In this document: positions 16,612-26,681 of the stretch, piece by piece | Layout: every line of letters starts with the position of its first letter | Numbering within the stretch: position 1 is the stretch's first letter | Origin: an uncultured Pelagibacteraceae bacterium | GTDB lineage: Bacteria > Pseudomonadota > Alphaproteobacteria > Pelagibacterales > Pelagibacteraceae | NCBI GenBank assembly: GCA_902537845.1 | Contig: CACBDC010000002.1 | Span: forward strand, 1 to 64,000 | Length of the DNA: 64,000 nt | Direction: 5' to 3' | Program-made: the position numbers and the translations under genes | Notes under the pieces: model-generated | Databases searched by the model: none | The model's input: only the letters and a program-made list of their open reading frames with translations | What the model was told of the DNA's origin: nothing

Positions 16612-18342
16612 TTAATCCTCAACTGCACAACCTTGCTCATTACAGTTTTGCCCTTTATTGATGTTATTGTAAAAATCTAATGATCTTATAGCTGTCATCA
16701 TGTGATTTTTATAAATATTTAAGTATCCATTAAGACTATTAGATAATTTTTTTGCTTCTTCCATCATTCCTAATCTAATTAAATTTATAAGCATTACAGA
16801 ATTTCCGTTAGGTATTGTGTTATCACCAATGTCTACAGGTTTGAAAAAAACGTCATTATTATCTTTTGGATTTTTTTGAAAAATATCTTTTTGAAATAAA
16901 TAAAACTTTTTAAAAGCTTCTAGAGTTATTTTTTTTGCTAAATCTTTATATTTGAAATTCATTGTTTTATCTGAAAGATCATTTAGGGCATTAATCAAGA
17001 AGGCATAATCTTCAAGAAAAACTATATTTTTTGAAAAGCTATGATAAATTTTATCCTCAATATATTTTTTTTCAATTCTCATAAAAAATTCTTCAGCTAG
17101 TTTGAGGTATCCCATATTTGGTAAAATTTCGTCAGATGCTACTAAAGAGCTTATCCATAAACAATTAAGATCTAACTGAGTTTTATCGTCAAAAAAAGGT
17201 TTCTTTTTTTTTAATCTTATTTCAAGTAACTTATTTAAAATTTCTTTAATTGGTTGTTCTTTTTCTACAAGAATTATTTTTCCTTCCCAGTTCCCCTCCG
17301 GTCTTATCTCAAAATATTTGTCAATATTTTTAATATTTTTAACTTCATCATAATTGAATGTGTAGTATTTACCCTCCTCACCTTCACTGTCAGCATCGTA
17401 CGCGGAACCTAAAAAATTTTCCTTATTAAGAAAATTTTTTTTAAGAAATTCAATAGTTTGTTTTAATTTATCTTTATAGTAATTTTTGTGATTAATTTTA
17501 CAATACTTTGATAGAAGTAAAATAAATTGAGCATTATCATAAAGCATTTTTTCAAAGTGCGGGACTATCCAATTTTCATCAACTGTATATCTTGCAATTC
17601 CACCCTCTATGTGATCATAAATTCCTTTAGAACAAAGTTGATTGATTAAAAGATTAACCGGTTCAATATATTTTTGATCTTTCGTTTTATTATAAAAGTA
17701 TAAAAGAGTTTCATATAAATTAAATGTAGGAAACTTTGGTGAGCCCTTATATCCACCTTTTGAGGTATCTAAATTATTTATTGATATTTCTAATATTGGC
17801 TCAAGATCTTGGCTCAAAACAGAATTTTTTTTAAGATCTAAATTTTTGATAATTAAATCTTTTTGTTTAATTATATTTTCCCTTTGATCTCTATAAGCAT
17901 CAGAAACTTTTTTGAGAACTTCTTTAAAAGATGGTAATCCATGATGAGGGTTTTTTGGAAAATAAGTTCCACCCATAAATGGTACCCCATTCTCATCAAG
18001 AAACATGGTCAAAGGCCAGCCACCTCCGGTTTGATTAAATAATTGAAATGAACTTTGAAAAATAAAATCTAAGTCCGGCCTCTCCTCTCTGTCTACTTTA
18101 ATATTTACAAAATATTCATTCATAATGTCTGCGGTCTCTTTATCTTCAAAACTTTCATGCGCCATCACATGACACCAGTGACAACTCGCGTAACCAATGC
18201 TAAGTAAAATTGGTTTTTTACTTTTTTTTGCAAACTCTAAAGTTTCTTGTGACCAGATTTGCCAATTAACAGGATTATCTTTATGTTGTTTAAGATAAGG
18301 ACTATGATCTTCGTTTAAAATATTTTTATTAATTTGTATCAT
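16612..18342 (-). CDS. Thioredoxin domain-containing protein (DUF255, YyaL/SPATA20 family)
   Basis: 576 residues. The N-terminal DUF255 thioredoxin-like domain has the family hallmark YASCHWCHVMAHESF with a CxxC pair, then NIKVDREERPDLD and GGWPLTMFLDENGVPFMGGTYF. An (alpha/alpha)6-barrel-like region follows (FPTFNLYETLLYF, HFEKMLYDNAQFI, DADSEGEEGKYYTF). Homologues are, from memory, often about 650-700 residues, so the C-terminal part is trimmed. The substrate is unknown. It overlaps the upstream TVP38 gene by 14 bases. Confidence 0.9.
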   Translation of the reverse strand: MIQINKNILNEDHSPYLKQHKDNPVNWQIWSQETLEFAKKSKKPILLSIGYASCHWCHVMAHESFEDKETADIMNEYFVNIKVDREERPDLDFIFQSSFQLFNQTGGGWPLTMFLDENGVPFMGGTYFPKNPHHGLPSFKEVLKKVSDAYRDQRENIIKQKDLIIKNLDLKKNSVLSQDLEPILEISINNLDTSKGGYKGSPKFPTFNLYETLLYFYNKTKDQKYIEPVNLLINQLCSKGIYDHIEGGIARYTVDENWIVPHFEKMLYDNAQFILLLSKYCKINHKNYYKDKLKQTIEFLKKNFLNKENFLGSAYDADSEGEEGKYYTFNYDEVKNIKNIDKYFEIRPEGNWEGKIILVEKEQPIKEILNKLLEIRLKKKKPFFDDKTQLDLNCLWISSLVASDEILPNMGYLKLAEEFFMRIEKKYIEDKIYHSFSKNIVFLEDYAFLINALNDLSDKTMNFKYKDLAKKITLEAFKKFYLFQKDIFQKNPKDNNDVFFKPVDIGDNTIPNGNSVMLINLIRLGMMEEAKKLSNSLNGYLNIYKNHMMTAIRSLDFYNNINKGQNCNEQGCAVED

Positions 18343-19051
18343 CGAAAAATTTTTTTTTTATTAATAAAGAAAACAACATTAAGCAAATAAACATTAAAAT
18401 TGGTAGATATATTTCTGGAGTAAATAATAAATTAAGTATACTAAAATCTTGAGCTTGTTCTACGTAGGTATTCAATCCAGCTCCTATAGTATTCATTATA
18501 AAAAAACTAGGAATAAAACCAAATAAACTTGCTAAAAAATAGTTAATTTTTTTCATGCCAAATAAAATTGGAATTAAATTTTGCAATCCGAAAGGAACAC
18601 CCAAACCACCAATTAATCTATAAATAAAAAAATAATAAAATTCATTTTTTTGAAACAATTGAATATATTTTTCAAATTTTTTTGCTAAAATTGTTTTGAT
18701 TAAGTCTCTGAAAAAGAAGTTACCTATTGAGTATAAAACTAAGGCTCCTAAAGATATCGAGATAACTGAAATAAAAGTGCCAAGTAATTTACCAAATAAT
18801 ATGCCTGAAATAATTAATATGGGAGATCCAAAACCTAGTAATGAAACCCAAATTATCGCAAAAATGAAATAATAAATTAAATTGATTGTTATGTTGTTGC
18901 TTATATAAATACTTAAACTTGATTGAAGTTCTTTGTAATAAGAAAAGTAACCAAGTCTGTCAATTTGAATGTTTGTGAAAATAAAATATAAAAAAGCAAA
19001 CAATATGAGTAAGTAAGATACTCCTAAAAAAATTTTCAAATTATTACTCAT
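18329..19051 (-). CDS. TVP38/TMEM64 family membrane protein
   Basis: 240-residue integral membrane protein with about five to six hydrophobic segments. The core carries the VTT/SNARE-associated signature: FGSPILIISGILFGKLLGTFISVISISLGA, then FFIYRLIGGLGVPFGLQNLIPILFGMKKINYFLASLFGFIPSFF. The family includes DedA-like proteins implicated in lipid transport or scrambling; the substrate here is unknown. First gene of the long minus-strand run down to phrB, divergent from rpmH across 50 bases. Confidence 0.9.
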   Translation of the reverse strand: MSNNLKIFLGVSYLLILFAFLYFIFTNIQIDRLGYFSYYKELQSSLSIYISNNITINLIYYFIFAIIWVSLLGFGSPILIISGILFGKLLGTFISVISISLGALVLYSIGNFFFRDLIKTILAKKFEKYIQLFQKNEFYYFFIYRLIGGLGVPFGLQNLIPILFGMKKINYFLASLFGFIPSFFIMNTIGAGLNTYVEQAQDFSILNLLFTPEIYLPILMFICLMLFSLLIKKKFFDDTN

Positions 19052-19101
19052 ATTTTACCTGTACAACAGACGACAATTAAAATATATACCTTAAAATATT
19101 T

Positions 19102-19236
19102 ATGAAAAGAACTTACCAACCAAGCAATTTAGTAAGAAAAAGAAGACACGGTTTTAGAGCAAGAATGGCTACTAAGACCGGAAGACAACTTATTGCTCGA
19201 AGAAGAGCCAAGGGAAGAAAAACTCTCTCAACGTGA
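19102..19236 (+). CDS. rpmH: 50S ribosomal protein L34
   Basis: Too short for the ORF track. ATG 19102 opens a 44-residue frame that matches L34 ([20 protein letters not shown], then [20 protein letters not shown]) and ends in TGA at 19234-19236. It is followed after 6 bases by rnpA, the universal bacterial order. Note the ORF listed at 19113-19295 on the other strand is its shadow. Confidence 0.98.
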   Translation: MKRTYQPSNLVRKRRHGFRARMATKTGRQLIARRRAKGRKTLST

Positions 19237-19242
19237 AATAAA

Positions 19243-19593
19243 ATGGTTAAGCTTGAAAGTCTAAAGAAAAGCAACCAATTTAAAAAGGCTCTCAAAGAAA
19301 AGAAAATTCACACTGATTATTTTTCAATTTTTGCAGCAAAAAATTTTTTTAAGCCAAAACATAAAGTCAATTTGCTAATTAGTTTTGTTATGAAAAAAAA
19401 AATTGGAAATGCAGTCAAAAGAAACAAAATAAGAAGAAAATTAAAAGCAATTGTTCAGAAATTGTTAAAAAAAAGGGGTGCAATTAATAAAGATTACACT
19501 TATATAGTTTTCGGTAAGTCTAATGCTTATGCTCAAAAACAAGATGTACTTTTGCCATTAATGGAGAAAGGATTTAATAAATTAAAAAGATAA
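19243..19593 (+). CDS. rnpA: Ribonuclease P protein component
   Basis: Protein subunit that helps RNase P RNA remove 5' leaders from tRNA precursors. The 116 residues include the RNR signature KKIGNAVKRNKIRRKLKA. It lies between rpmH (6-base gap) and yidD (no gap). RNase P is the enzyme that must cut the two tRNA genes here whose 5' ends coincide with stop codons. Confidence 0.95.
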   Translation: MVKLESLKKSNQFKKALKEKKIHTDYFSIFAAKNFFKPKHKVNLLISFVMKKKIGNAVKRNKIRRKLKAIVQKLLKKRGAINKDYTYIVFGKSNAYAQKQDVLLPLMEKGFNKLKR

Positions 19594-19917
19594 ATGACTA
19601 AAATTCTAATCTTATTTATAAAATTTTATAAATATTTTATTTCTCCAATATTAGGAAATAATTGTAGATTCCTTCCTACCTGTTCTGAATACTTTATAGA
19701 GGCTCTAAAAACTCAAGGTTTTAAAAAAGGATTTGTAATAGGATCAAAAAGAATTTTAAAGTGCCATCCTTTTAAAAAGCTTGGTGGCGATCAAGGTGTA
19801 GATTTCGTACCAATTCCAAAAAATGCGAATAGACAAGAAAGATTAAAAAAAATTGTAGATGGCTTACAAAAGGCTGGATGGAAATACGAAGATAAAAAGG
19901 AAAGTAAAAATGGATAG
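19594..19917 (+). CDS. yidD: Membrane protein insertion efficiency factor YidD
   Basis: 107 residues. An N-terminal amphipathic/hydrophobic helix ([14 protein letters not shown]) is followed by the family core [26 protein letters not shown] and [10 protein letters not shown]. Acts at the inner membrane with YidC. The ATG follows directly after the rnpA TAA, and the end overlaps the yidC start by 8 bases. The C-terminal tail of about 30 residues is Lys-rich and longer than in short homologues. Confidence 0.95.
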   Translation: MTKILILFIKFYKYFISPILGNNCRFLPTCSEYFIEALKTQGFKKGFVIGSKRILKCHPFKKLGGDQGVDFVPIPKNANRQERLKKIVDGLQKAGWKYEDKKESKNG

Positions 19918-21592
19918 AAATGTTTTTGTAGCAATTGCTCTTTCAATGTCTGTTTTGCTTTTCTGGGGTGCTTTTTTTGAAACTCCCAAAAAAAATTCTG
20001 AACAACAAACAAATCAAAAATTAGAGCAAAAAAATGAGCAAACCTCGATCGCGCCAACGATTAATCAGCCACAGATAATAAAAAAACTCACCAGAGAGGA
20101 GTCTATTAATTCAAGCGAAAGAATTAAAATTGAAAATGATAGTGTAGTTGGTTCAATTAATTTAAAGGGTGCTTTGATAGATGATATATCTTTTAAAAAG
20201 CACAAACAAAAAGTTGAAGATGGAAAAAATATTATTTTTTTAAACCCATCTGATACTGAAAACGGTTTTTACATAGAAACTGGTTGGACAAGTATTGGAA
20301 ATAAAATTAAAGTTCCAACAAAAGAGACTGAATGGACAATTAAGGGTAATAATATTTTAAGCGACAATTCTCCTATTATTTTGCAATGGAACAATAATGA
20401 GGGTGTTATTTTTGAAAAAAGAATTGAGTTAGATGACAAATATTTATTTAAAATATCGCAACAAGTCAAAAATAATTCGAATTCACCTATTGATCTGTAT
20501 CCGTATGCACAGATGACAAGGAATAAAATCCCCGACGATATTCAAAATTTTTATATTCAACATGAGGGGTTTATCGGTGTTTTTGATGATGAATTAAAAG
20601 AAGACGACTACGATGATGTAGAAGAAAAAAAAATAGTAAGAGAGTCAAGTGAAGGCTGGCTTGGGATAACAGATAAATATTGGATGACTGCCTTTGTACC
20701 TGAGTCAGGTAAAAATTTTAAATCTACATTTCTTTACGAAAATGGATTTAAAGCGAATTATATTATCAATGAAGCGGTTAATATTGGTAAATCATCAACT
20801 GGATCAAATAAACTGAGATTATTTATTGCCGCTAAAGAGGTAGAGACAATTGATGGATATGCTGCAGACCAAAATATAAATAAATTTGATTTAGTTATAG
20901 ACTGGGGATGGTTCTACTTTTTCACAAAACCTCTTTTTTTTGTTATAGATTATTTATTTAAAATTTCAGGGAATTTTGGAACAGCTATAGTTTTATTAAC
21001 TATTGCTATAAGACTTATTTTCTTCCCACTAGCTAACTTCTCATTCAGGTCTATGGCTAAAATGAAAGCAGTTCAGCCGGAGATGATGAGACTTAAAGAA
21101 CTACACAAAGATGATAAAGTTAAATTGCAACAAGAGATGATGGCGTTATATAGAAAAGAAAAAATAAATCCTGCATCGGGTTGTTTGCCTATTTTAATTC
21201 AAATTCCTTTCTTTTTTGCAATTTATAAGATGCTTTTTATTTCTTTAGAAATGAGGCATCAGCCATTTTTTGGTTGGATAAAAGACTTATCTGCACAAGA
21301 TCCAACTTCTTTATTCAATTTATTTGGTTTAATTCCGTGGGATCCCCCGGGGTTTATGATTATAGGTATTTGGCCAATATTAATGGGCGCCTCTATGTGG
21401 GTTCAACAAAAGCTAAACCCTGCTCCTGCAGATCCTATACAAGCAAAAATATTTGCTTTCTTTCCATTATTTTTAACGATCATACTTGCTTCTTTCCCTT
21501 CCGGGTTAGTCGTTTACTGGACGATTAACAATATCCTAACAATAGCTCAACAGTACGTAATTGTTAAAAAAACGACTGTTAAAACAAATTAG
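19910..21592 (+). CDS. yidC: Membrane protein insertase YidC (Oxa1 family)
   Basis: Inserts and folds inner-membrane proteins. The ORF track starts at 19859 inside yidD; I choose ATG 19910 ([20 protein letters not shown]), which puts the first membrane segment at the N-terminus as in other Gram-negative YidC. A periplasmic domain spans about residues 50-330 and the Oxa1 core is C-terminal ([50 protein letters not shown]). About 560 residues. The stop is followed at once by argB, with no engB between. Confidence 0.97.
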   Translation: MDRNVFVAIALSMSVLLFWGAFFETPKKNSEQQTNQKLEQKNEQTSIAPTINQPQIIKKLTREESINSSERIKIENDSVVGSINLKGALIDDISFKKHKQKVEDGKNIIFLNPSDTENGFYIETGWTSIGNKIKVPTKETEWTIKGNNILSDNSPIILQWNNNEGVIFEKRIELDDKYLFKISQQVKNNSNSPIDLYPYAQMTRNKIPDDIQNFYIQHEGFIGVFDDELKEDDYDDVEEKKIVRESSEGWLGITDKYWMTAFVPESGKNFKSTFLYENGFKANYIINEAVNIGKSSTGSNKLRLFIAAKEVETIDGYAADQNINKFDLVIDWGWFYFFTKPLFFVIDYLFKISGNFGTAIVLLTIAIRLIFFPLANFSFRSMAKMKAVQPEMMRLKELHKDDKVKLQQEMMALYRKEKINPASGCLPILIQIPFFFAIYKMLFISLEMRHQPFFGWIKDLSAQDPTSLFNLFGLIPWDPPGFMIIGIWPILMGASMWVQQKLNPAPADPIQAKIFAFFPLFLTIILASFPSGLVVYWTINNILTIAQQYVIVKKTTVKTN

Positions 21593-22462
21593 ATGTCAAA
21601 AAATATTTCTCTAGACGAGATAAAAGAATTTTGGCCTGAAAAAGCTCCAGATATTAATATTGTTCAAAAATACATTAAAAAATATGAAAACGAAAAAATT
21701 GTAATTAAATATGGTGGCAATGTTTTAATAGACAGAAATGTCTTTAATAATTTTATATCTGATATAAATGTTCTTAATAGATTGGGTTTATCTGTAATTG
21801 TAGTCCATGGTGGTGGCCCAAGAATTAAAAGAGAGTTAGATAAGAAAAAAATCGTATCGAAATTTATTAATGGCTTAAGAGTTACTGATAAAAACATAAT
21901 TGATACCGTGGAGGAAGTTTTAATTGATTTTAATAAAGACATAGCTAGTTCTCTTATGAAATTAGGTTCTCAAGCAACTATGTTTCATACTAAGACTGAA
22001 AACATTATAGAAGTTGAGCCTGAAAGAAAAGAACTTGGATTTGTTGGAATGCCAAATAGAATAAATGATAATTTTATTCAAAATGCATTAAATGAGAATA
22101 AAATTCCAATCATAGCGCCTTTAGGTTTAGGAAAGAATGGACAAACATATAATATTAATGGTGACACTGCCGCAAGTGCTATTGCAAAAAAACTTAAGTC
22201 TAGAAGACTAATATTAATGACGAATGTTGAAGGTGTATATGATGATCAAAAAAAATTAATATCAGAAATAAAACCTTTAGATCTTGAAAATCTTATTAAA
22301 TGGAAAGTTGTTCAAGGAGGTATGATTCCAAAAATAGAAAATTGCGTAGATGCTGTTCAAAATGGTGTGAGAGGTGTGGTAATTCTAGATGGAAGAAAAC
22401 CTCACTCGATTTTACACGAAATTTTTTCTGATAAGGGATCTGGAACACTGATTAGGGAATGA
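21593..22462 (+). CDS. argB: Acetylglutamate kinase
   Basis: Second step of arginine synthesis: phosphorylates N-acetylglutamate. The 289 residues show VIKYGGNVLID, VVHGGGPRIKREL, NINGDTAASAIAKKLKSRRLILMTNVEGVYD and VVQGGMIPKIENCVDAV, all typical of the amino-acid kinase fold. The ATG abuts the yidC TAG, and the end overlaps the HAD gene as ATGA. Works with argJ at 7-8 kb, which makes the pathway cyclic. Confidence 0.97.
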   Translation: MSKNISLDEIKEFWPEKAPDINIVQKYIKKYENEKIVIKYGGNVLIDRNVFNNFISDINVLNRLGLSVIVVHGGGPRIKRELDKKKIVSKFINGLRVTDKNIIDTVEEVLIDFNKDIASSLMKLGSQATMFHTKTENIIEVEPERKELGFVGMPNRINDNFIQNALNENKIPIIAPLGLGKNGQTYNINGDTAASAIAKKLKSRRLILMTNVEGVYDDQKKLISEIKPLDLENLIKWKVVQGGMIPKIENCVDAVQNGVRGVVILDGRKPHSILHEIFSDKGSGTLIRE

Positions 22463-23124
22463 AAAATTTAAAAGATATAAAATTTTGGTTATTTGACTTA
22501 GATAATACCCTTTATGATGGCGCTACTAAAGTTTTTGATCAGGTAGATAAAAAAATGTCAAAATTTATTTCTGAAAAACTTAATGTCGGCATTGAAGAAG
22601 CTAGAAAAATTCAAAAGAACTATTTTCAGGAATATAATACAACTTTAAACGGAATGATAAAAAACCATAAAATAGATGCTGATGAATTTTTAGAGTTTGT
22701 TCATGACGTAGATCTGAGTTTTTTAAATAAGGATAAAGATTTAGAGGAAGAAATTAAAAAATTAGAAGGAAAAAAAATAATTTTTACAAATGGCTCTAGA
22801 GCGCATGCCCTCAACGTCACGAAACGAATAGGAATAGATAAGCTTTTTGATGGAATTTTTGATATACGAGATTGTGAGTTTATTCCAAAGCCTTCAAAAG
22901 AACCTTATAAAAAATTAGTAGAAAATTACAAAATTGAGCCACAATATTGTATATTCTTTGAAGATATTGCAAGAAATTTAAAACCAGCATACGAGTTAGG
23001 AATGAAAACTGTTTGGATAAAAAATGATGAACCTTGGGCGGCTAAATATTCTGACTCAGAATTTATCAACTATAAAACTGACAATTTGGCAAAATTTTTA
23101 AAGGAGATTAATGAGTTACGTTAA
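22459..23124 (+). CDS. HAD-family pyrimidine 5'-nucleotidase-like hydrolase
   Basis: 221 residues. HAD motif I is [15 protein letters not shown] (nucleophile Asp plus DxT), motif II FTNGSR, and motif [24 protein letters not shown]. The pattern fits the Sdt1/pyrimidine 5'-nucleotidase branch, expected to dephosphorylate UMP/CMP-like nucleotides, but substrate in this superfamily is hard to read from sequence. It lies between argB and dapD, a common alphaproteobacterial position. The dapD Shine-Dalgarno (AAGGAG) is inside its 3' end. Confidence 0.87.
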   Translation: MKNLKDIKFWLFDLDNTLYDGATKVFDQVDKKMSKFISEKLNVGIEEARKIQKNYFQEYNTTLNGMIKNHKIDADEFLEFVHDVDLSFLNKDKDLEEEIKKLEGKKIIFTNGSRAHALNVTKRIGIDKLFDGIFDIRDCEFIPKPSKEPYKKLVENYKIEPQYCIFFEDIARNLKPAYELGMKTVWIKNDEPWAAKYSDSEFINYKTDNLAKFLKEINELR

Positions 23125-23938
23125 GCTAGAGAAAATTATAAACGAAAGTTTTGAAAAAAAAGAAAAAGTAGGTCCAAAATCAGATAAAAAACTAATAAAA
23201 GCTATTAATGAAACTATTAATTTAGTTGATGGTGGAAAAATTAGAGTGGCCAATAAACAAAATGGTAACTGGATTGTAAATCAATGGATTAAAAAAGCTA
23301 TTTTGTTAAGTTTTAGAATAAACAAAATGGAGATGATGAAAGGTCCTTATACTACTTGGTATGACAAAGTGCCTGGAAAAACAGTTAAGTGGAAAGAGAA
23401 AGATTGGAAAAAAGCTGGTTACCGTCATGTACCTAACGGAGTTGTTAGAAAAGGAGCATATATTGCCAAAAATGTAGTTTTAATGCCAAGCTTTATAAAC
23501 CTTGGAGCTTATGTTGATGAGGGTACTATGATTGATACTTGGGCATCAGTTGGTTCTTGTGCTCAAGTTGGAAAAAACTGTCATATTTCTGGAGGTGCAG
23601 GTATAGGAGGAGTTTTAGAACCCCTTCAAGCTGGTCCGGTAATAATTGAAGATAATTGTTTTATTGGTGCCCGGTCTGAAATTGCCGAAGGCGTTTTGGT
23701 AGAAGAAGGTGCTGTACTTTCAATGGGAGTTTACATTGGAGCATCTACAAAAATAATAGATAGGAACAGTGGGGAAATATATTATGGAAAAGTACCTGCA
23801 TATTCAGTTGTGGTACCTGGTAGCTTACCTAACAAATCAAACCCAAACGGTCCCTCATTGTATTGTGCAGTTATAGTTAAAAAAGTTGATGAAAAAACTA
23901 GAAGTAAAACTTCTATTAATGATCTTTTAAGAGACTAA
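23111..23938 (+). CDS. dapD: Tetrahydrodipicolinate N-succinyltransferase
   Basis: Succinyl-CoA-dependent step of the succinylase branch of lysine/diaminopimelate synthesis. The 275 residues form a left-handed beta helix of hexapeptide repeats ([61 protein letters not shown]). ATG 23111 is preceded by a good AAGGAGA and overlaps the HAD gene by 14 bases. dapE follows with a TAATG overlap. Confidence 0.98.
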   Translation: MSYVKLEKIINESFEKKEKVGPKSDKKLIKAINETINLVDGGKIRVANKQNGNWIVNQWIKKAILLSFRINKMEMMKGPYTTWYDKVPGKTVKWKEKDWKKAGYRHVPNGVVRKGAYIAKNVVLMPSFINLGAYVDEGTMIDTWASVGSCAQVGKNCHISGGAGIGGVLEPLQAGPVIIEDNCFIGARSEIAEGVLVEEGAVLSMGVYIGASTKIIDRNSGEIYYGKVPAYSVVVPGSLPNKSNPNGPSLYCAVIVKKVDEKTRSKTSINDLLRD

Positions 23939-25101
23939 TGCCTAAAATAAATGAATTAACATTAGCTAAAGAGCTTATAAAGTTTCCAAGTGTAACACCA
24001 AAGGATGCAGGTGCCATAGTATTTTTATCAAAACAATTAAAAAAGTTAGGTTTTAATTGTAAGATTCTAGAATTTAAAGATAAAAGTAAAAAAAGTAAGC
24101 CGATTAAAAATATTTATGCGAGGCTAGGAAAAAAAAGTCCTAATTTATGTTACGCTGGTCATACAGATGTTGTGCCACCAGGTAAAATTGAGGATTGGAC
24201 AGTTAATCCCTTTAAACCAATAATTAAAAAGAATCATTTAATTGGAAGAGGTGCTAATGACATGAAAAGTTCTATTGCTTGTTTTGTATCCGCAGTTGAA
24301 AAATTTTTAAAAAAAAGAAAAAAATTCAATGGTTCTATAAGTTTTTTAATCACAGGAGATGAAGAGGGATTAGCAATAAATGGAACAAAAAAAGTTGTCG
24401 ACTATTTAAAAAAAAAAAAAGAAAAAATAGATTTTTGTATTGTAGGTGAACCTACAAATCCAAATAAACTTGGAGAGATGATTAAAATAGGAAGACGCGG
24501 TAGTATATCTGGGACTATAGTGATTTATGGGTCGCAAGGCCACGTGGCTTACCCCCACCTTTCTAATAACCCAGTAAATACATTAGTAAATATATGTAAA
24601 AAACTTAATGATCATAAGTTGGATAAAGGTAACAAAAACTTTCAGCCTTCAAATTTAGAAATTACATCTGTAAATGTCGACAATACAGCTACCAACGTTA
24701 TTCCAGCAAGTGCTAGAGCGCAGTTTAATATAAGATTTAATAATATTCATACATCAAGCAGTTTAAAGAAAAAAATTACTTCGATAGTTAAAATTTTAAG
24801 TAAGAAAAATAAATGTAAATTTAAAATAAATTTCCATGTTAGTGGCGAATCTTTTCTTACTAAACCTAATAAAACTATTCATATGGCTAGAAGTATAATT
24901 AAAAAAGTTACTAAAATAACGCCTGTATTTTCAACGACTGGTGGGACCTCAGATGCAAGATTTATCAAAAAAATTTCTCCTTGTCTTGAATTTGGATTAG
25001 TAAACAAAACAATGCACAAAATTGATGAGTGCGTGGCTCTAAAAGATTTAAAAAATCTCACTAAAATTTATCATAATATCCTTGAGGATTATTTTAAGTG
25101 A
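23938..25101 (+). CDS. dapE: Succinyl-diaminopimelate desuccinylase
   Basis: M20-family zinc amidase that removes succinate to give LL-diaminopimelate. The 387 residues show the metal ligands in YAGHTDVVPPG, GRGANDMKSS and the catalytic pair in TGDEEGLAINGT. The dimerisation domain follows, with GRRGSISGTIVIYGSQGHVAYPH. STTGGTSDARFI is near the C-terminus. It is the direct pathway partner of dapD and overlaps the SET-domain gene as GTGA. Confidence 0.97.
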   Translation: MPKINELTLAKELIKFPSVTPKDAGAIVFLSKQLKKLGFNCKILEFKDKSKKSKPIKNIYARLGKKSPNLCYAGHTDVVPPGKIEDWTVNPFKPIIKKNHLIGRGANDMKSSIACFVSAVEKFLKKRKKFNGSISFLITGDEEGLAINGTKKVVDYLKKKKEKIDFCIVGEPTNPNKLGEMIKIGRRGSISGTIVIYGSQGHVAYPHLSNNPVNTLVNICKKLNDHKLDKGNKNFQPSNLEITSVNVDNTATNVIPASARAQFNIRFNNIHTSSSLKKKITSIVKILSKKNKCKFKINFHVSGESFLTKPNKTIHMARSIIKKVTKITPVFSTTGGTSDARFIKKISPCLEFGLVNKTMHKIDECVALKDLKNLTKIYHNILEDYFK

Positions 25102-25547
25102 AACCATACAAAGTTAGAAAGTCCAAAATTGATAATTTTGGACTTTATGCTGCAAAAGATATTAAAAAAGGTGCTAGGATAATAGAATATAAAGGCAAAG
25201 TAATAACAAGAAGAGAAGCAGAAAGAAATCCAAAATACGATAACGGCAAAGCGATTTATCTTTTTAATTTAAATAAGAAATACGATTTAGATGGAGACTT
25301 TAAGTTTAATACCGCAAGATTAATAAATCATTCTTGTAATCCTAATTGTGAAGTAACAGGAACAGGGCTTAAAGTTTGGGTGCACGCTATAAAAGATATT
25401 AAAAGCGGAGAGGAATTTTCTTATGATTATGGATTTAGTTTTGACGAAGATTTTAAAAATTATCCCTGTAAGTGTGGATCAAAAAATTGTTGCGGTTATA
25501 TAGTCAGAGAAGGATCTAGATGGAGGATACAGAAATATAAAAAATAA
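25098..25547 (+). CDS. SET domain-containing protein-lysine methyltransferase
   Basis: 149 residues that are essentially one SET domain plus a post-SET zinc motif. The N-terminus has IDNFGLYAAKDIKKGARIIEY. The SAM/lysine pocket is INHSCNPNCEV (about 76-86) and SGEEFSYDYG (about 103-112). The post-SET part is PCKCGSKNCCGY with cysteines near 124, 126 and 131. It resembles the catalytic core of eukaryotic histone methyltransferases; the bacterial substrate is unknown. The GTG start overlaps the dapE stop (GTGA). A glycosyltransferase follows without a gap. Confidence 0.92.
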   Translation: MKPYKVRKSKIDNFGLYAAKDIKKGARIIEYKGKVITRREAERNPKYDNGKAIYLFNLNKKYDLDGDFKFNTARLINHSCNPNCEVTGTGLKVWVHAIKDIKSGEEFSYDYGFSFDEDFKNYPCKCGSKNCCGYIVREGSRWRIQKYKK

Positions 25548-26681
25548 ATGAAGAAAATTCTTTTTATATCAACTAGAAACCCTTACTCGAATAGATATTC
25601 TGGTGATGTAATAGGATCAAAAAAAATTGTTAATACTTTAAAAAAAATAAGTAACCTTGATATTCTTACTATAGATGACAACCAAAACCTTTCATCGAAC
25701 AATTTTTATATTTTCAAAAAACCATCTTTTTTTTCAAAAATTATTCATATAGTAAAATCTCTAATTTTTTTAAAGCCACTTCAATTTGGTTTTTTTTATT
25801 CAAATGAAATGCAAAAATTTATTAATGACAACGCATCAAATTATGATTTAATTTTTTTTTATCACATAAGAGCGAGCCAGTACCTTCCGAATAATTTTTA
25901 TGGGAAAACTATTATTGAAATAGGAGATCTATACTCAAGCAACTATATGCAAACTTTTGATAATTTAAATGTACTTAATCCATTGAAGTACATTTATTTA
26001 TTAGAGAGTTTTCTTGTCAAAAGAATAGAAAATGAAATTTTAAGAAAATTTGACAAAATAATATTTTTTTCTAAACAGGAAATTAAAAAAATTGATAAAC
26101 AATTTTTAAATAAAGTTATCCATATGAATATTTCGATAGAAAATATTAAAAAAAAATATCGATACTCAAAAAACAACAAAAAAATTCTGTTTATTGGAAA
26201 TTTAAAATACTTACCAAATATTTTAGCAGTGAAAAATTTTATAAAATTAATTCTGCCAAAATTAAAAAAGAAAATACCAGATATAAGATTAGAGATTATT
26301 GGAGAGGTGAGCAATTTTGATAAATTTTTATTGTCTAAAAACAAAAATGTTAAATTTTGGGGTGCACAAAAAAATTTGGATAAATTCATCAATGGTTCTA
26401 TTTGCGGATTAGCAAATTTGAAAATAGCAACTGGAGTTCAAGGCAAAATTTTATCGTATATGTCTTACGGGTTGCCAGTAGTTTGTTCAAAAAAAGTTGC
26501 TCACAATTTTGATAAACATGTACTTAGCTATAGTGAAGAAAATGAGATGATAAATAAAATTTTCAAACTAAAAAATAGCAAAAAATTAAGTGATCAAATT
26601 TCAAAAAAATCTTTGCGTTTCATAAATAGTTTTAGATGGAAAAAAATTGAAAAGAACTATTTAAAAATCATAAAAAATTAA
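25548..26681 (+). CDS. Glycosyltransferase (GT-B fold, group 1/4-like)
   Basis: 377 residues. The C-terminal nucleotide-sugar half has KKILFIGNLKYLPNILAVKNF, LEIIGEVSNF and GLANLKIATGVQGKILSYMSYGLPVVCSK, typical of GT-B enzymes that use a nucleotide-sugar donor. The N-terminal half starts ILFISTRNPYSNRYSGDVIGS. Donor and acceptor are unknown; surface polysaccharide or lipid glycosylation is the likely use. The ATG abuts the SET gene stop, and the 3' end overlaps truA (opposite strand) by 4 bases. Confidence 0.85.
   Translation: MKKILFISTRNPYSNRYSGDVIGSKKIVNTLKKISNLDILTIDDNQNLSSNNFYIFKKPSFFSKIIHIVKSLIFLKPLQFGFFYSNEMQKFINDNASNYDLIFFYHIRASQYLPNNFYGKTIIEIGDLYSSNYMQTFDNLNVLNPLKYIYLLESFLVKRIENEILRKFDKIIFFSKQEIKKIDKQFLNKVIHMNISIENIKKKYRYSKNNKKILFIGNLKYLPNILAVKNFIKLILPKLKKKIPDIRLEIIGEVSNFDKFLLSKNKNVKFWGAQKNLDKFINGSICGLANLKIATGVQGKILSYMSYGLPVVCSKKVAHNFDKHVLSYSEENEMINKIFKLKNSKKLSDQISKKSLRFINSFRWKKIEKNYLKIIKN

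Noticed and set aside
16527-16622. Possible 31-aa ORF with TTG start between the DUF255 gene and the 64-aa gene
   Set aside because: Rare start, no clear ribosome site and no recognised sequence; the start lies within the end of the DUF255 gene. Could be real but support is too weak.
19859-19909. Upstream start of yidC inside yidD
   Set aside because: Adds a basic stretch before the first membrane helix; ATG 19910 matches the family N-terminus.
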